Shown: in pieces, positions 25,935 through 35,231 of the stretch
Layout: each line of letters opens with the position of its first letter
Numbering within the stretch: the first letter of the stretch is position 1
Origin: Candidatus Nitronauta litoralis
Lineage (GTDB): Bacteria > Nitrospinota > Nitrospinia > Nitrospinales > Nitrospinaceae
Direction of reading: 5' to 3'
Length of the DNA stretch: 64,000 nucleotides
Assembly (NCBI GenBank): GCA_015698285.1
Contig: CP048685.1
Location: 1,178,001 to 1,242,000, forward strand
Program-made: the position numbers and the translations under genes
Notes under the pieces: generated by a model
Databases searched by the model: none
What the model saw: the letters and a program-made list of their open reading frames with translations, nothing else
Told to the model about the DNA's origin: nothing

Positions 25935-26933
25935 ATGTTAAAAAGGCTACTCTCTTTTTTATTCGCGACGTTATCTTGTCTAGGTTCCTCTTTCCTGTTT
26001 TCTTCCGAATCACTTGCGACAAATTTTGATTGGGGCACCTTACAACCCAGCCTCAAAGGTCTTCCCTTTATTGCGAATTCGGGAAATCCTCAGGATGAAA
26101 CAGAATGTTTGTTATGCCATGAAAAGTATATCCGGGCATTTGGCAAAACATCGCACGCCAGAGCTTTTCAAAATAAACAACCCGGAAAACTGGGAAGTAT
26201 CTGCGAGAACTGCCACGGCCCCCTGGGTCAACACCTGAAGATTAAACTATCAGGAAAAAGAAAATCCCCCAGCTCAAGAAAACGTAAGCCACATTTTCTA
26301 TTTTCATTTAAAAACCCGTCTCCTTTTAAAAAAAATAAAGTCTGCCTGCAATGTCATGAATCGCAAAATAGAACGATGTTCTGGCAGGGCAGTTCGCATG
26401 AAATGACAGGGCTCGCCTGCGACAAGTGCCATTACATCAGCAAACGGCGCTCCCGAAAAAATCTACTACGCAACAAAGATTCTAAAAAGGTCTGTTTCCA
26501 ATGCCATCGCGACAAGCGTTCCAAAATGATGCGGACATCCCACATGCCTCTCCGGCAGGGAAAATTAAATTGCAGTTCGTGCCACAACCCGCATGGGGGA
26601 GATGGCCCGGCCCTCCTCAACCAAAGTTCGGTCAATCTGACCTGCTTCACCTGCCATCAGGAAAAACGCGGGCCCTTTATTTTTGAACACATTCCAGTCC
26701 GTGAAAATTGCAGTAATTGCCATGACCCCCATGGGTCAAATTTTCGGCCCCTTTTAAAACACAAAATGCCTTTCTTATGCCAACAATGTCATCTGCAGGC
26801 CTTTCACCCAGGCGACATTTACGACAATAAAAAACTCGGTGCCTCCTCCCGTCTAGGTGGAAAGTCCTGCGTTAACTGCCACAGTAATATTCACGGCTCC
26901 AACCACCCTGCAGGATCCAAACTGCAACGATGA
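25935..26933 (+). CDS. MtrA/DmsE-like decahaem cytochrome c
   Basis: Periplasmic ten-haem cytochrome expected to sit inside an outer-membrane barrel and carry electrons across that membrane. There are exactly ten CXXCH sites (CLLCH, CENCH, CLQCH, CDKCH, CFQCH, CSSCH, CFTCH, CSNCH, CQQCH, CVNCH) over about 332 residues, the number and size found in MtrA, DmsE and PioA. The signal MLKRLLSFLFATLSCLG is followed by a cut near LAT. I start at ATG 25935; GTG at 25920 is also possible. A basic insert (KLSGKRKSPSSRKRK) follows the second haem. The stop overlaps the barrel gene by four bases (ATGA). No surface cytochrome (MtrC/OmcA type) is next to it. Confidence 0.88.
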   Translation: MLKRLLSFLFATLSCLGSSFLFSSESLATNFDWGTLQPSLKGLPFIANSGNPQDETECLLCHEKYIRAFGKTSHARAFQNKQPGKLGSICENCHGPLGQHLKIKLSGKRKSPSSRKRKPHFLFSFKNPSPFKKNKVCLQCHESQNRTMFWQGSSHEMTGLACDKCHYISKRRSRKNLLRNKDSKKVCFQCHRDKRSKMMRTSHMPLRQGKLNCSSCHNPHGGDGPALLNQSSVNLTCFTCHQEKRGPFIFEHIPVRENCSNCHDPHGSNFRPLLKHKMPFLCQQCHLQAFHPGDIYDNKKLGASSRLGGKSCVNCHSNIHGSNHPAGSKLQR

Positions 26934-29218
26934 CACGATTTCTCCTCACACTCATGGTAATGTCATCAATGATGGCTTCGAGTGTTTGGGCCCAAGAGGA
27001 TCTACCAGTCTTTGATATTGTCGGTGGTATTCCAAATTCCAAAGATGAAAACAAATGGATTCACGAAGGCTGGAATGGTCAATTGACTTTGGGTGGGGCG
27101 GGAGTCTCCCTTAGCAGGCCTTCCTTTAAGTTCGGGGAATACTCGGGAATAGAGGGAACCGGCGGATACGCACTGGTAGAAGGCGAATTGCACCATTTTA
27201 AAGAAAACCGGTTTTTGGATATCTACGCCGATAACCTGGGTCTGGAAAACCGCAACATATCCTTCGACTATGGTAAAACCAACAGCTATCAGTTTTTCGG
27301 TGAATGGGATCAATCACCCCATCTATTGTTCAGTGAAAACCTGACACCCTACCAGGGAACTGGGAGCTCCCGCCTGTCTTTACCCTCCAGTTTCCCGAAA
27401 ATGGTTTCATTTACCAATACCCCCCTTCCAACTGGCAATCCCGTTGAACTGAAAGTGGATTCGCGAAATGAAGCAACTTTGGGTATGGTTAAACAACTAG
27501 GGGCTTATCAATTCGATATTAAATTTAACCGGATTGAAAAAAATGGGATTCGTTCGCTTGGCGGTGTGATCGGAAATTCTCCGGCCAATCCCATGGCGAT
27601 CATTCTCCCGGCTCCTATCGACTTTCATACCAATGAAGTTCGCGCTACCTTTTCAAAAAAAATAGAAAACGCAAATTTCAGTTTTCAATACTTTGGTTCT
27701 TTCTTTGACAACCGGCAGGATTCCCTTGTTTTTGATTCCCCTTTCGCCGGCCTGATTCCATTTTTCGACAATGCAAGCCCTTTGTCAGTAGGCCCCCTAC
27801 CGGCCCAAGGCAGGATTTCCCTGGAACCGGATAATCAATTTCATCAGATAAGGCTCGCCAGTGGGTGGAATCCGACCCCTTCAACCCGCCTGACTGCAAC
27901 GGCAGAATACGGTATGGCATTTCAGGATGATATGCTGATGCCTTACGCTGTGGACAGTAGCCGCGGTTTGTTGCCGCGACAATCAGCAGATGCAGCGATC
28001 AGCAATTTGATGATTAAACTAAAGGCAACCACTTCCCTGACACCCAAACTCAAACTAGCTGCTAAGTTCCGCCATTTCAGTACCGATAATCAGACACCCA
28101 TTTCCCTGTTTCAACCTGTTGTCAATGACACAGGGCCACAACAGCCTGTTTCAGGAGATCAATCTGTTTTCAATCTCCCGGTTCAATACTCCCAGAACCA
28201 GGGCAATCTTGATCTAAGTTTTCAGCTTTGGGACGCCACCATTCTCAAGACAGGCTTTCAGGTTCTTCATAAAGACAGGGACTTTCGCGCGATTGACGAA
28301 TCCATTGAAAATAAATTCTCCCTGGGAATCTCTTCAAATGAACTGAACTGGATGTCGGTAACTGCAAGCCTTTCATATGCACGCACAGACACGGATGGCT
28401 ATAACTTTGAGAACGTCCGGGCTCTAAGAAACACGCCGCAATTTTTGGGAAGCCCGACAAGCCCCCTTTTGGCTGCACCCGCCGATTTCAGGAAGAAGGA
28501 CATAGCCGAAAACAATCAACTTCAATCCATGTTAAGTTTGAATTTTTTTCCAGTTGAAAATCTTACGATAGGAGTTTCACACAACTGGATTCAACAGAAG
28601 TTTCCTGAGCAATTCATTGGTCTGCAAGAGGTCCAGGCCCAGAGCGCCACGATAGACCTCACACACAATCCTTTTCCGACTCTCTCTTATTCATTCTTCT
28701 TTTCTTATGACACCAATAAAATAGATCAGATGGGGCGGGCTCATAATTTTATTACACCCGGTTCCATCAACGACCCTAACCGGAATTATAGTGTAATGCT
28801 GGACGACAACTCTTATACGGCGGGGGCAGGTGGTGAATGGTTGATCTTCAACAACAGGGTCAACCTGAAAGCGGACTACTCAATTTCAAAAAATATTTCA
28901 GATATTGGTTTTATGGCAGGGCCTGATCCCTTCGTGGCCAATCCAGTCGACTTGCCATCCGTAAAAACCCTCCTCCATCAATTAAGTGGATCAGCCGAAT
29001 TCAATATCTCAAGAGAAGTGTTGGTGGGCATGCGGGTGATCTATGAAAACTTTTCATTCGATGATTTTGCACTCGATAGCGTCAACGCGCAGGGCCTGAT
29101 TTCACCATCTTCTTTTCCAACGTCTAACGGGGAAACGATCGCCCTCAGTAATACCATTCAGGATTACGAAGCCTACACCGGCATGCTGTATGTGACCTAC
29201 CGGATGAGCGAAAATTAA
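26930..29218 (+). CDS. MtrB/PioB-like outer-membrane beta-barrel
   Basis: A 762-residue outer-membrane porin that would sheath the decahaem cytochrome encoded just upstream. It has a clear Sec signal (MTRFLLTLMVMSSMMASSVWA). The rest alternates short amphipathic strands with turns rich in Asn, Asp and Gly throughout, such as FKFGEYSGIEGTGGYALVEG and LDIYADNLGLENRNISFDYG, as in MtrB/PioB. It lacks cysteines at the N-terminus, unlike the CXXC of Shewanella MtrB, and ends YVTYRMSEN without a terminal aromatic residue. The four-base overlap with the decahaem gene is strong evidence for one complex. Confidence 0.85.
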   Translation: MTRFLLTLMVMSSMMASSVWAQEDLPVFDIVGGIPNSKDENKWIHEGWNGQLTLGGAGVSLSRPSFKFGEYSGIEGTGGYALVEGELHHFKENRFLDIYADNLGLENRNISFDYGKTNSYQFFGEWDQSPHLLFSENLTPYQGTGSSRLSLPSSFPKMVSFTNTPLPTGNPVELKVDSRNEATLGMVKQLGAYQFDIKFNRIEKNGIRSLGGVIGNSPANPMAIILPAPIDFHTNEVRATFSKKIENANFSFQYFGSFFDNRQDSLVFDSPFAGLIPFFDNASPLSVGPLPAQGRISLEPDNQFHQIRLASGWNPTPSTRLTATAEYGMAFQDDMLMPYAVDSSRGLLPRQSADAAISNLMIKLKATTSLTPKLKLAAKFRHFSTDNQTPISLFQPVVNDTGPQQPVSGDQSVFNLPVQYSQNQGNLDLSFQLWDATILKTGFQVLHKDRDFRAIDESIENKFSLGISSNELNWMSVTASLSYARTDTDGYNFENVRALRNTPQFLGSPTSPLLAAPADFRKKDIAENNQLQSMLSLNFFPVENLTIGVSHNWIQQKFPEQFIGLQEVQAQSATIDLTHNPFPTLSYSFFFSYDTNKIDQMGRAHNFITPGSINDPNRNYSVMLDDNSYTAGAGGEWLIFNNRVNLKADYSISKNISDIGFMAGPDPFVANPVDLPSVKTLLHQLSGSAEFNISREVLVGMRVIYENFSFDDFALDSVNAQGLISPSSFPTSNGETIALSNTIQDYEAYTGMLYVTYRMSEN

Positions 29219-29541
29219 GGTTCATTAGAGATATCTTGGAAGAAGTCATCGCATACAAAGCTGATAAAAACCCAAGGAAATTTTTACTATGATTGAAGAC
29301 CACAATACCTGGTATGGGACTCATTTTTAATTCTACTCACGGTTACCGCCTTTTAGATCACCTTTTGAACATTCCTTCCTTTTGTAGATGCAAGAGATGT
29401 TGAAAGCATTGCTAACTGTTCGAACGCTACGACCCAAAAATAATTCAACCGGCAAAAAAAAACCGCCGTCGGGGTTAACCGACAGCGGGTCTATTTTTTT
29501 ACGGTACAAAAAGGTGCCGTTAAATAATTTCCTGTTTCCTT
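29219..29541. other. Intergenic region between converging genes
   Basis: About 320 bp between the barrel gene and the minus-strand hypothetical gene. Besides the terminator at its right part, no gene or repeat is seen. Confidence 0.4.
29450..29494 (-). terminator. Rho-independent terminator
   Basis: On the minus strand the stem CCGCTGTCGG pairs with CCGACGGCGG around a GTTAAC-containing loop and runs into nine T residues. It ends the transcript of the minus-strand secreted protein; a T run on the other side may let it work for the barrel gene too. Confidence 0.75.
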
Positions 29542-29544
29542 TTA

Positions 29545-30042
29545 CTAGGGCCAGTTGGGTTTGACAAACCGACAGGTATTTTCCAAATCCAGTTTGCGAA
29601 CCGGACCCGCAATGTTCACCCAATTGGCTTGTTCCAGCTCATTGATTTCAGCTTCGACCGCCTTTAATTTACCCAACTCGCCAGCATAATAGAATTTGTT
29701 TGCCGCCCAGCAATCTGCCTGGTCAACTTGATCATTGTGTGCTGGCACATTTGTCCCAGGACGAACCCTGTGTCCGAGAACCAATCTGCCGCACTCGCGG
29801 TGGTAAAGGAAAGTTTTGGCATCTTCACTCAGTCCGCTCTTCTCTCCCGCATCTTTATTATAGTGAATTTGTGGCGCACCATTGGACCGGTAAATGGCAA
29901 CCGCTAATTTGGACTGGTTGGGGTTTTCAACCCAAGCCACAACACGACCGTAATGATCCGTACAATGCGTTCCGGGGCCACCTGCCCAGGAAGTCGACAC
30001 AGCCGACATCAGGAATATGAGTGTCCAGACATACCGTTTCAT
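29545..30042 (-). CDS. Secreted protein, function unknown
   Basis: From the ATG at 30042 (GGAGAGCT upstream) this is a 165-residue protein with a Sec signal, MKRYVWTLIFLMSAVSTSWA. The open frame extends upstream, but that part is not needed and the signal fixes the start. The mature protein has four cysteines (in THCTD, RECGR, ADCWA, NTCRF), which suits disulfide bonds in the periplasm, and a short acidic helix (AVEAEINELEQANW). No domain recognised. It ends at a terminator and lies downstream of the KAP NTPase gene on the same strand, 180 bp away. Confidence 0.65.
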   Translation of the reverse strand: MKRYVWTLIFLMSAVSTSWAGGPGTHCTDHYGRVVAWVENPNQSKLAVAIYRSNGAPQIHYNKDAGEKSGLSEDAKTFLYHRECGRLVLGHRVRPGTNVPAHNDQVDQADCWAANKFYYAGELGKLKAVEAEINELEQANWVNIAGPVRKLDLENTCRFVKPNWP

Positions 30043-30221
30043 AGCTCTCCTCAATTTAAAAAAATAGCCGCCTCCCTCAAGGCAACCCTCATGGATATAA
30101 CAAATTCTTGTCGGCAACCCCCGTATACCCTTATCATCCAAGGGACGACCCTGCTCTCGAGCCTTAAAGGTCTCCATTTATTGCGCCTATAATAAGGGAA
30201 ATGCCAAAAGTTTTCAACGGT

Positions 30222-31940
30222 TTACTTGTCCGGTCCGGGGGCCTGGGCCACGCTGAAGGGACCTTCTGGTGCCAGAAACGAAAAACAGCGTGCAAACTCC
30301 AATCCTCCCGTCCTCCCCACAACCTCTGCCAACAGAGCCCGGTTCGCATAAACAAATTGAACCATTGACAAGGGGTAGCCTTTTAACTTGTTGCTCTTTG
30401 GGTCTATCTGATCCAGGAAAGTGTTATCCTTTTCCACCTCACCAAATAAAACGCTTCCCCATTTGGGCCAGTTTTGAAACAACACGAGCCAGTAAAATAA
30501 CCTTTCCGGCTCCAGCTTCCGGTCTCCATCCAACTGGGAATTAATGGCCTTTGCCAGTCGATACTGGTTGATAAGACATTTGACGCTTCGCGGACTGGCT
30601 TTGAGGTCCATCACCAGCGGATTTAATGCCTGCATTTCCTGTTCGGCAATTGCCATTTTCTCCTGCAGATCTTCCTGCCTCACGTTGATCAGCTCATGTT
30701 CATTGTCAATCTTTCCATCTTGTTGAGAAACTGTTGCACTGGCTCCCATCAAACGTTTGATGTATTTTCCATAGACCCAGGGTGGAGGTAACTGAAAGGG
30801 GATATGCACAATTTTCTGCAAAAAATATTGTCCATAGGCTTCCTTCTCTATTGCCGTAGCCGTATCTTCCAACATGAATTCATAGCGACTGGCAACCGCA
30901 TGTGACACAACACGGGAATCCATCCCAAGAACCGTCACAAAGGGCAGACCCTCCAGACACAGATGCACCGCCTCCAATACTTCGACCACCCGGTCAGGCG
31001 AACAGCGATCGAGGTCATCCAGGAAAATGGCTATTCTGGCGGGATTTTCCTTTTTATCCTGTATGGCCTTTTTAAACATTTTTCGGATCAGATCCAGTTC
31101 ATCAAAAGTCAATTGCCTGAATTCAGCCTTCCCGGTCCCGGTTGAAATACGATTGGCCTCCACTTGACTCAAAAAAGGATGTTTCCAGATATGCTTGAGT
31201 TTTACAAAGGACCAGGCAAACAAAAGGGTCAGAGCCCCCAATCCCATTAACAAGGACTCGGGTGTAATGGCTCCTTCGATCAAGCCCATCGATTTCAAAA
31301 CATCAGTGACACCAGACAACTCAGCAATTTTATTCAGGGGAACGGTGAGAGTGTCCGGTTGAGTGAGGCCAAAAAATGCCAGCGTACCGGTCACCCAGTT
31401 ATGGACTTTTTTAGCGCCCGCCATTGCCCGGGTCCGCATTTTTTTCAGGATATCGGCATTCCCACTGGGCTCGCTAATCAGCAGCAACCGCACTCGATCC
31501 TTAAAAGAAAATTGCCTGTCCAAAGCCAAAGCAATTTGCGATATCAACCCGAACCAGAGTGACGACGGGTCATCATAACGCCAGGGATTGAATTCGACAC
31601 ATTGTATTTTTGGAGAAATCATTTCACGGAGCTGCAACATGAAAGAGGACTTGCCGCTGCCCCATGGGCCATAGATACCCAGGGTAAGCGGGATTTCAGT
31701 CTTTGGGTGAGTGATCAAGGCCGCGAGGGCTTTGACGTAATGTTGACGATGGAGGGAATCAACTTTGGAAGGTTTATCGGAGTGAGCGTGTTCTGCGGAA
31801 GGCTTGGGATTGGGCTTCGACTTTTCGCTATCCCTTCCCTTTTTAGGAGGTACTTTTGATTTGCCCCAATCATCCTTCGGATCATCTTGAATTAACGAAT
31901 TTAAGTCTTCTTCAAACTTTAATTCTTCGTCTTTTTTCAT
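30222..31940 (-). CDS. KAP-family P-loop NTPase
   Basis: A 572-residue membrane-associated NTPase of the KAP group (named for Kidins220/ARMS and PifA). About 60 charged, disordered residues precede Walker A YGPWGSGKSS at 90-99 and the KAP motif FNPWRYDD. Hydrophobic membrane segments fall between the Walker motifs, as is typical: around 185-192 and LLMGLGALTLLFAWSFV at 230-246. Walker B is IAIFLDDLDRCSP at 303-315. Bacterial KAP proteins are often plasmid- or phage-related, and some act in phage exclusion (PifA), but many have unknown roles. The ATG start is clear. It is monocistronic or leads into the small secreted gene. Confidence 0.85.
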   Translation of the reverse strand: MKKDEELKFEEDLNSLIQDDPKDDWGKSKVPPKKGRDSEKSKPNPKPSAEHAHSDKPSKVDSLHRQHYVKALAALITHPKTEIPLTLGIYGPWGSGKSSFMLQLREMISPKIQCVEFNPWRYDDPSSLWFGLISQIALALDRQFSFKDRVRLLLISEPSGNADILKKMRTRAMAGAKKVHNWVTGTLAFFGLTQPDTLTVPLNKIAELSGVTDVLKSMGLIEGAITPESLLMGLGALTLLFAWSFVKLKHIWKHPFLSQVEANRISTGTGKAEFRQLTFDELDLIRKMFKKAIQDKKENPARIAIFLDDLDRCSPDRVVEVLEAVHLCLEGLPFVTVLGMDSRVVSHAVASRYEFMLEDTATAIEKEAYGQYFLQKIVHIPFQLPPPWVYGKYIKRLMGASATVSQQDGKIDNEHELINVRQEDLQEKMAIAEQEMQALNPLVMDLKASPRSVKCLINQYRLAKAINSQLDGDRKLEPERLFYWLVLFQNWPKWGSVLFGEVEKDNTFLDQIDPKSNKLKGYPLSMVQFVYANRALLAEVVGRTGGLEFARCFSFLAPEGPFSVAQAPGPDK

Positions 31941-32007
31941 AACTATTATTTCTTGTCATTTAATTCATAAGGAATCAACTTAAAGTATTTCTAAAAACTA
32001 TTAACTT

Positions 32008-32415
32008 CTAACCCTGCGCTTCAAAATCATCTTCACGCAGTTTTGCGGTTCCATCTTCCTGCAAAACCCAAAGCTCTTTATGAATGACACCGCTGGCTTT
32101 GTTCATTTTCCAGCCTGACTTCAATATCGCGCTTGTGGAATCGTTCACTTCAATTTGAGGATCGAGATATTCAACATCAGTCAAACCTTCATCAATAATT
32201 TTCTGCCAGAAAGCCTGTATCTGAGAGGTACCGGTAAACGTTCCGAAAGGCCGGGCCTCCATAATGGCATCGCTTTCATATTGTGCGGCACAACCCGCCG
32301 CATCTCCTGAATTGAACGCGGCTTTCCATTGCTCACTGGCTTTCTTAACCGCTTCAATCACAACGGCATTTTTATCCTGGGACGTCACTTCAATGGTCCT
32401 TTCCCTAAAGCCCAA
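32008..32415 (-). CDS. SnoaL/DUF4440-like NTF2-fold protein
   Basis: A 135-residue alpha+beta cone-fold protein. The opening helix ending in QWKAAFNSGDAAGCAAQYESDA and the strand series (FTGTSQIQAFWQKII, AILKSGWKMN, HKELWVLQEDG) match the SnoaL-like/DUF4440 group, which includes small enzymes and ligand-binding proteins. Substrate unknown. The start is uncertain: TTG at 32415 is the furthest, while GTG at 32388 has AGGGAAAGG upstream and gives a compact domain. Confidence 0.7.
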   Translation of the reverse strand: MGFRERTIEVTSQDKNAVVIEAVKKASEQWKAAFNSGDAAGCAAQYESDAIMEARPFGTFTGTSQIQAFWQKIIDEGLTDVEYLDPQIEVNDSTSAILKSGWKMNKASGVIHKELWVLQEDGTAKLREDDFEAQG

Positions 32416-32573
32416 ACAACTCTCTTCATGTCCATCAAAAAACCAATTTTTACAGGTGGTTATTTCGGCGTGCCGGGATCATCATAGCATGGTTGCGGCC
32501 TGTTTGGATCGCCAATACAGGCTTATCGCGACAAAACGGGTTGTAGATTTCAGAAAAGGAAATTGATCAGCTT

Positions 32574-33662
32574 TTAGTCAATGGTGGGTTTTGTAATACT
32601 GAACTGATCAAATACCTTACTGCCGGCGGGTTCTCCATCGCAGGGCAGTGGCACGCCTTTCCAGAAATCCTTCTTCGCTTTCCAACGCGGATTCCCCTTT
32701 GCGTCAGGCCCGGGGCAGACCCGGTGCGTTGTGGCCTTGATAGCGTGTTCGTCAATTTCAAGATGCACAAAGTGGTGAATCAAGGCGCGCACTTCGGATC
32801 GCTTCATCAATTCAGGTGGAGCGGTGTGCTCGGCATCACCCTGAACATCTGCCGGAGGTTTGAACTTGGCTCCGCCGCCGCCTGAAACAACCACCACAGG
32901 TCCTTTCCCTTGAACGTACTCGGTTCTCGCTTTCGGTGACGGATCCTCTTCTCCCTTTGGAGAAAAACGTTCGTAGGAATGTTCGTTACCCGCCAGAACC
33001 AGATCCGCTCCAAGTGCGGCCAATGTATCCAGCCATTGAACCCGCCAGGGCTTGTACCAGATGGTGGTGATTGGCGGATTGTGCAACGCAACGATGACCC
33101 AGTTACCATTCTTTTTGGCCTCGTCAACCAACGGCTTCATCCATGGAGTTGGATCTTCCCAGGGGAAGGTGTTGACCACGATGAACACCGCGTGCCCCAA
33201 TTGCACAACACCTTCAAGGTCGCGAGGTTGTGGTTTCGCGGCTGGAATCGTATCGAAGGGAGACGCCATCGGCTCAATTCCATTCCAGCAACCGGACGCT
33301 TTCGGTTTGCTCTTTTTGGGAGGCAGGTCATTATCCCCGGCAACAAAAATTCGAACCGGATAAGGCCGCACAAGCGTCATTCGAATTTCCTGCAAATATT
33401 TTTGTGGGCAGTGGTCTGGAAACATTTCAGGCTGGTAAACAAAATCGCCAAGGTGAAGAAGCACATCCGGTCGGGATTTACGCATGGCATCCTGCACCCC
33501 GAGGAACCCAGGATGATACGCGCGTTCACCCACACCGGTGTCCCCCACCACTGCAACGGTGAGTGGTCCTTCTTCATGGGCGATAACAGAAGAGCTCCCC
33601 ACAAGCATTAGCATCGCTATGAAAAAACCAATGAACCTCATCCCCAAATCGTTTGCTCGCAT
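32574..33662 (-). CDS. Secreted calcineurin-like metallophosphoesterase
   Basis: A 362-residue exported dimetal phosphatase. The signal peptide is MRFIGFFIAMLMLVGSSSVIA; the ATG at 33662, seven residues earlier, has GAGG seven bases upstream. The metal-ligand motifs come in the standard order: VVGDTGVG, LHLGDFVY, VAGDND (replacing GNHD), ALHNPP and LAGNEHSYER, the last matching the GHxHxYER block of purple acid phosphatases. It probably releases phosphate from an organic ester in the periplasm. No phosphate-regulation box was found. Confidence 0.8.
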   Translation of the reverse strand: MRANDLGMRFIGFFIAMLMLVGSSSVIAHEEGPLTVAVVGDTGVGERAYHPGFLGVQDAMRKSRPDVLLHLGDFVYQPEMFPDHCPQKYLQEIRMTLVRPYPVRIFVAGDNDLPPKKSKPKASGCWNGIEPMASPFDTIPAAKPQPRDLEGVVQLGHAVFIVVNTFPWEDPTPWMKPLVDEAKKNGNWVIVALHNPPITTIWYKPWRVQWLDTLAALGADLVLAGNEHSYERFSPKGEEDPSPKARTEYVQGKGPVVVVSGGGGAKFKPPADVQGDAEHTAPPELMKRSEVRALIHHFVHLEIDEHAIKATTHRVCPGPDAKGNPRWKAKKDFWKGVPLPCDGEPAGSKVFDQFSITKPTID

Positions 33663-33808
33663 ATTAGAACCTCAACTAATCAATTATTTTTGACCCGGCC
33701 ACCTGGCCTCACTTTAACACCAGGCGCTTTCCCTGTTAACCCGTATGGGCTCAAAGCAATTTTGAACACATCTCCAATTAATTTAACGTTAGACTCCACG
33801 TAACTGGG

Positions 33809-34246
33809 TCACTCATTTTCCAATCCTTCCGGCAATGTTTCTACCCACTGTCTGATTTCATCACGCACCCGGCGGTAATGTTGCAAAGCCTCTTCTTCCG
33901 TTTCTGCACCTTTTGCCAGACGCGGCGGATCATCGAATCCACGATGGATTACTTTTGTGTTTCCCGGGAACCGCGGGCAGGTTTCATCCGCATGACCACA
34001 CACGGTGACGACATAATCGAATTCAATATCTTTTAGCTCATCCACATGTTTGGATCGCCCTCCACTGATATCGACACCTGCCTCTTCCATCACCCGGCAA
34101 GACAGCGGATTCATGCCATGCGGGTCGACTCCTGCGGAATAAGCTGTATACAAATCGCCTTTCAATTCCCGTGTAAACCCCTCTGCCATCTGACTGCGGC
34201 AGGAATTACCGGTACAAAGAAATAAAATGTTTTGTGTGTCTGGCAT
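33809..34246 (-). CDS. Thioredoxin-type arsenate reductase / LMW phosphatase family
   Basis: A 145-residue protein from the ATG at 34246 (upstream codons are open but do not look coding). The low-molecular-weight phosphatase loop is LCTGNSCRSQ (Cys11-x5-Arg17), and two further cysteines in VTVCGHADETCPRFPG match the redox cascade of thioredoxin-coupled ArsC, so arsenate reduction is more likely than tyrosine dephosphorylation. FDDPPRL is the acid loop. It is divergent from the GNAT gene across 113 bp. No ars operon partners are nearby. Confidence 0.85.
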   Translation of the reverse strand: MPDTQNILFLCTGNSCRSQMAEGFTRELKGDLYTAYSAGVDPHGMNPLSCRVMEEAGVDISGGRSKHVDELKDIEFDYVVTVCGHADETCPRFPGNTKVIHRGFDDPPRLAKGAETEEEALQHYRRVRDEIRQWVETLPEGLENE

Positions 34247-34359
34247 ATTTCTAATGAGTTGTCTTTTGTGTATCCAGAAACTTTCTATGTTCTGTGTAAA
34301 TAGTTTATCATTGAATATAGGCAACCAATTAAAAACAAACGCGGCTTCGGTACAAAAAA

Positions 34360-35211
34360 ATGATCCATAAACTTTCACACCATGATATCGACGACCTTTA
34401 TGGGTTGTCCCGTGAAGCGGGATGGGAACACACGCCAGCCGACTGGGATACGTTGCTTAAATCTGGCAATGCCTTTGGACACCGCAATGAATCGGGAAAA
34501 GTGATCAGTTCCCTGGTGCTCACTTCTTTTGGCAAAACAATGACGGCACTCGGCATGTTGATCGTCCGAGAGGAAAACCGGCGGCTGGGTCTGGCCACTT
34601 CCCTGCTGCGCCATGCCATCAACGAATCAAATCCTGAATCACGTCCCCTTATGCTTTGTTCTGGAAAAACGGTCGAAGGTTATTACCAGAATTTCGGGTT
34701 TCGAACGGTGGAGCGGTTATCGAAACTTGAAGCCGGACCCAATATTGAAGTTCCCGACTCCGGGTTTTCCTCCAAGATAGATGTTCATCCTTTTAATTCT
34801 GAAAACCTGGAGCGGGTGATTGGGCTGGACACCGAGGTACACGGTTACGACCGCAGTGCCATGCTCACCGTCCGGGCAGAGCAGGCCACTACCAAAACCG
34901 TGATGCTCAAAAAAGGTGGAGGCACCTTACTCGGTTACGGATTCGGAATTTTGCAGGGAGAACAAATGCTGGTCGGACCCGTGATTGCATTCAACCGTTT
35001 CACGGCCCAGGAAATAATTCGCGAAGTCACCAAAGACCACAACGGGCCTGTCCGGATCGATGTCATGCATCAGCGACAGGACCTGAAAGAAGTTTTACTC
35101 GATGCAGGGTTCAAGGAAACGGAACGGCAACCGATCATGCTGTTGGGCGCATCAGAACTACCGGGTAGGCGGGACCATATTTTTTCCCCCGCCTCACAAG
35201 CCTGGTGCTAA
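34360..35211 (+). CDS. GNAT-family N-acetyltransferase with C-terminal extension
   Basis: A 283-residue protein. The N-terminal half is a GNAT fold with the acetyl-CoA site in IVREENRRLGLATSLL (RxxGxA) and the YYQNFGF motif typical of the family's last strands. The C-terminal half (MLTVRAEQATTKTVMLKKGG and after) fits an SCP2-like or second GNAT-like domain, as in many two-domain acetyltransferases. Substrate unknown. It starts at ATG opposite the arsenate reductase gene, and its TAA stop is followed at once by repeat D. Confidence 0.75.
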   Translation: MIHKLSHHDIDDLYGLSREAGWEHTPADWDTLLKSGNAFGHRNESGKVISSLVLTSFGKTMTALGMLIVREENRRLGLATSLLRHAINESNPESRPLMLCSGKTVEGYYQNFGFRTVERLSKLEAGPNIEVPDSGFSSKIDVHPFNSENLERVIGLDTEVHGYDRSAMLTVRAEQATTKTVMLKKGGGTLLGYGFGILQGEQMLVGPVIAFNRFTAQEIIREVTKDHNGPVRIDVMHQRQDLKEVLLDAGFKETERQPIMLLGASELPGRRDHIFSPASQAWC

Positions 35212-35231
35212 GTGCTCGCCGCACGGGCAAC
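35212..35231 (+). repeat. Stop-adjacent repeat D, copy 3
   Basis: GTGCTCGCCGCACGGGCAAC follows directly on the TAA of the GNAT gene. It is identical over 19 bases to the copy after the LRR gene at 51598-51616. Confidence 0.7.

Noticed and set aside
34247-34378. Upstream extension of the arsenate reductase gene
   Set aside because: Those codons lack family similarity, and the phosphatase domain starts at the ATG 34246.
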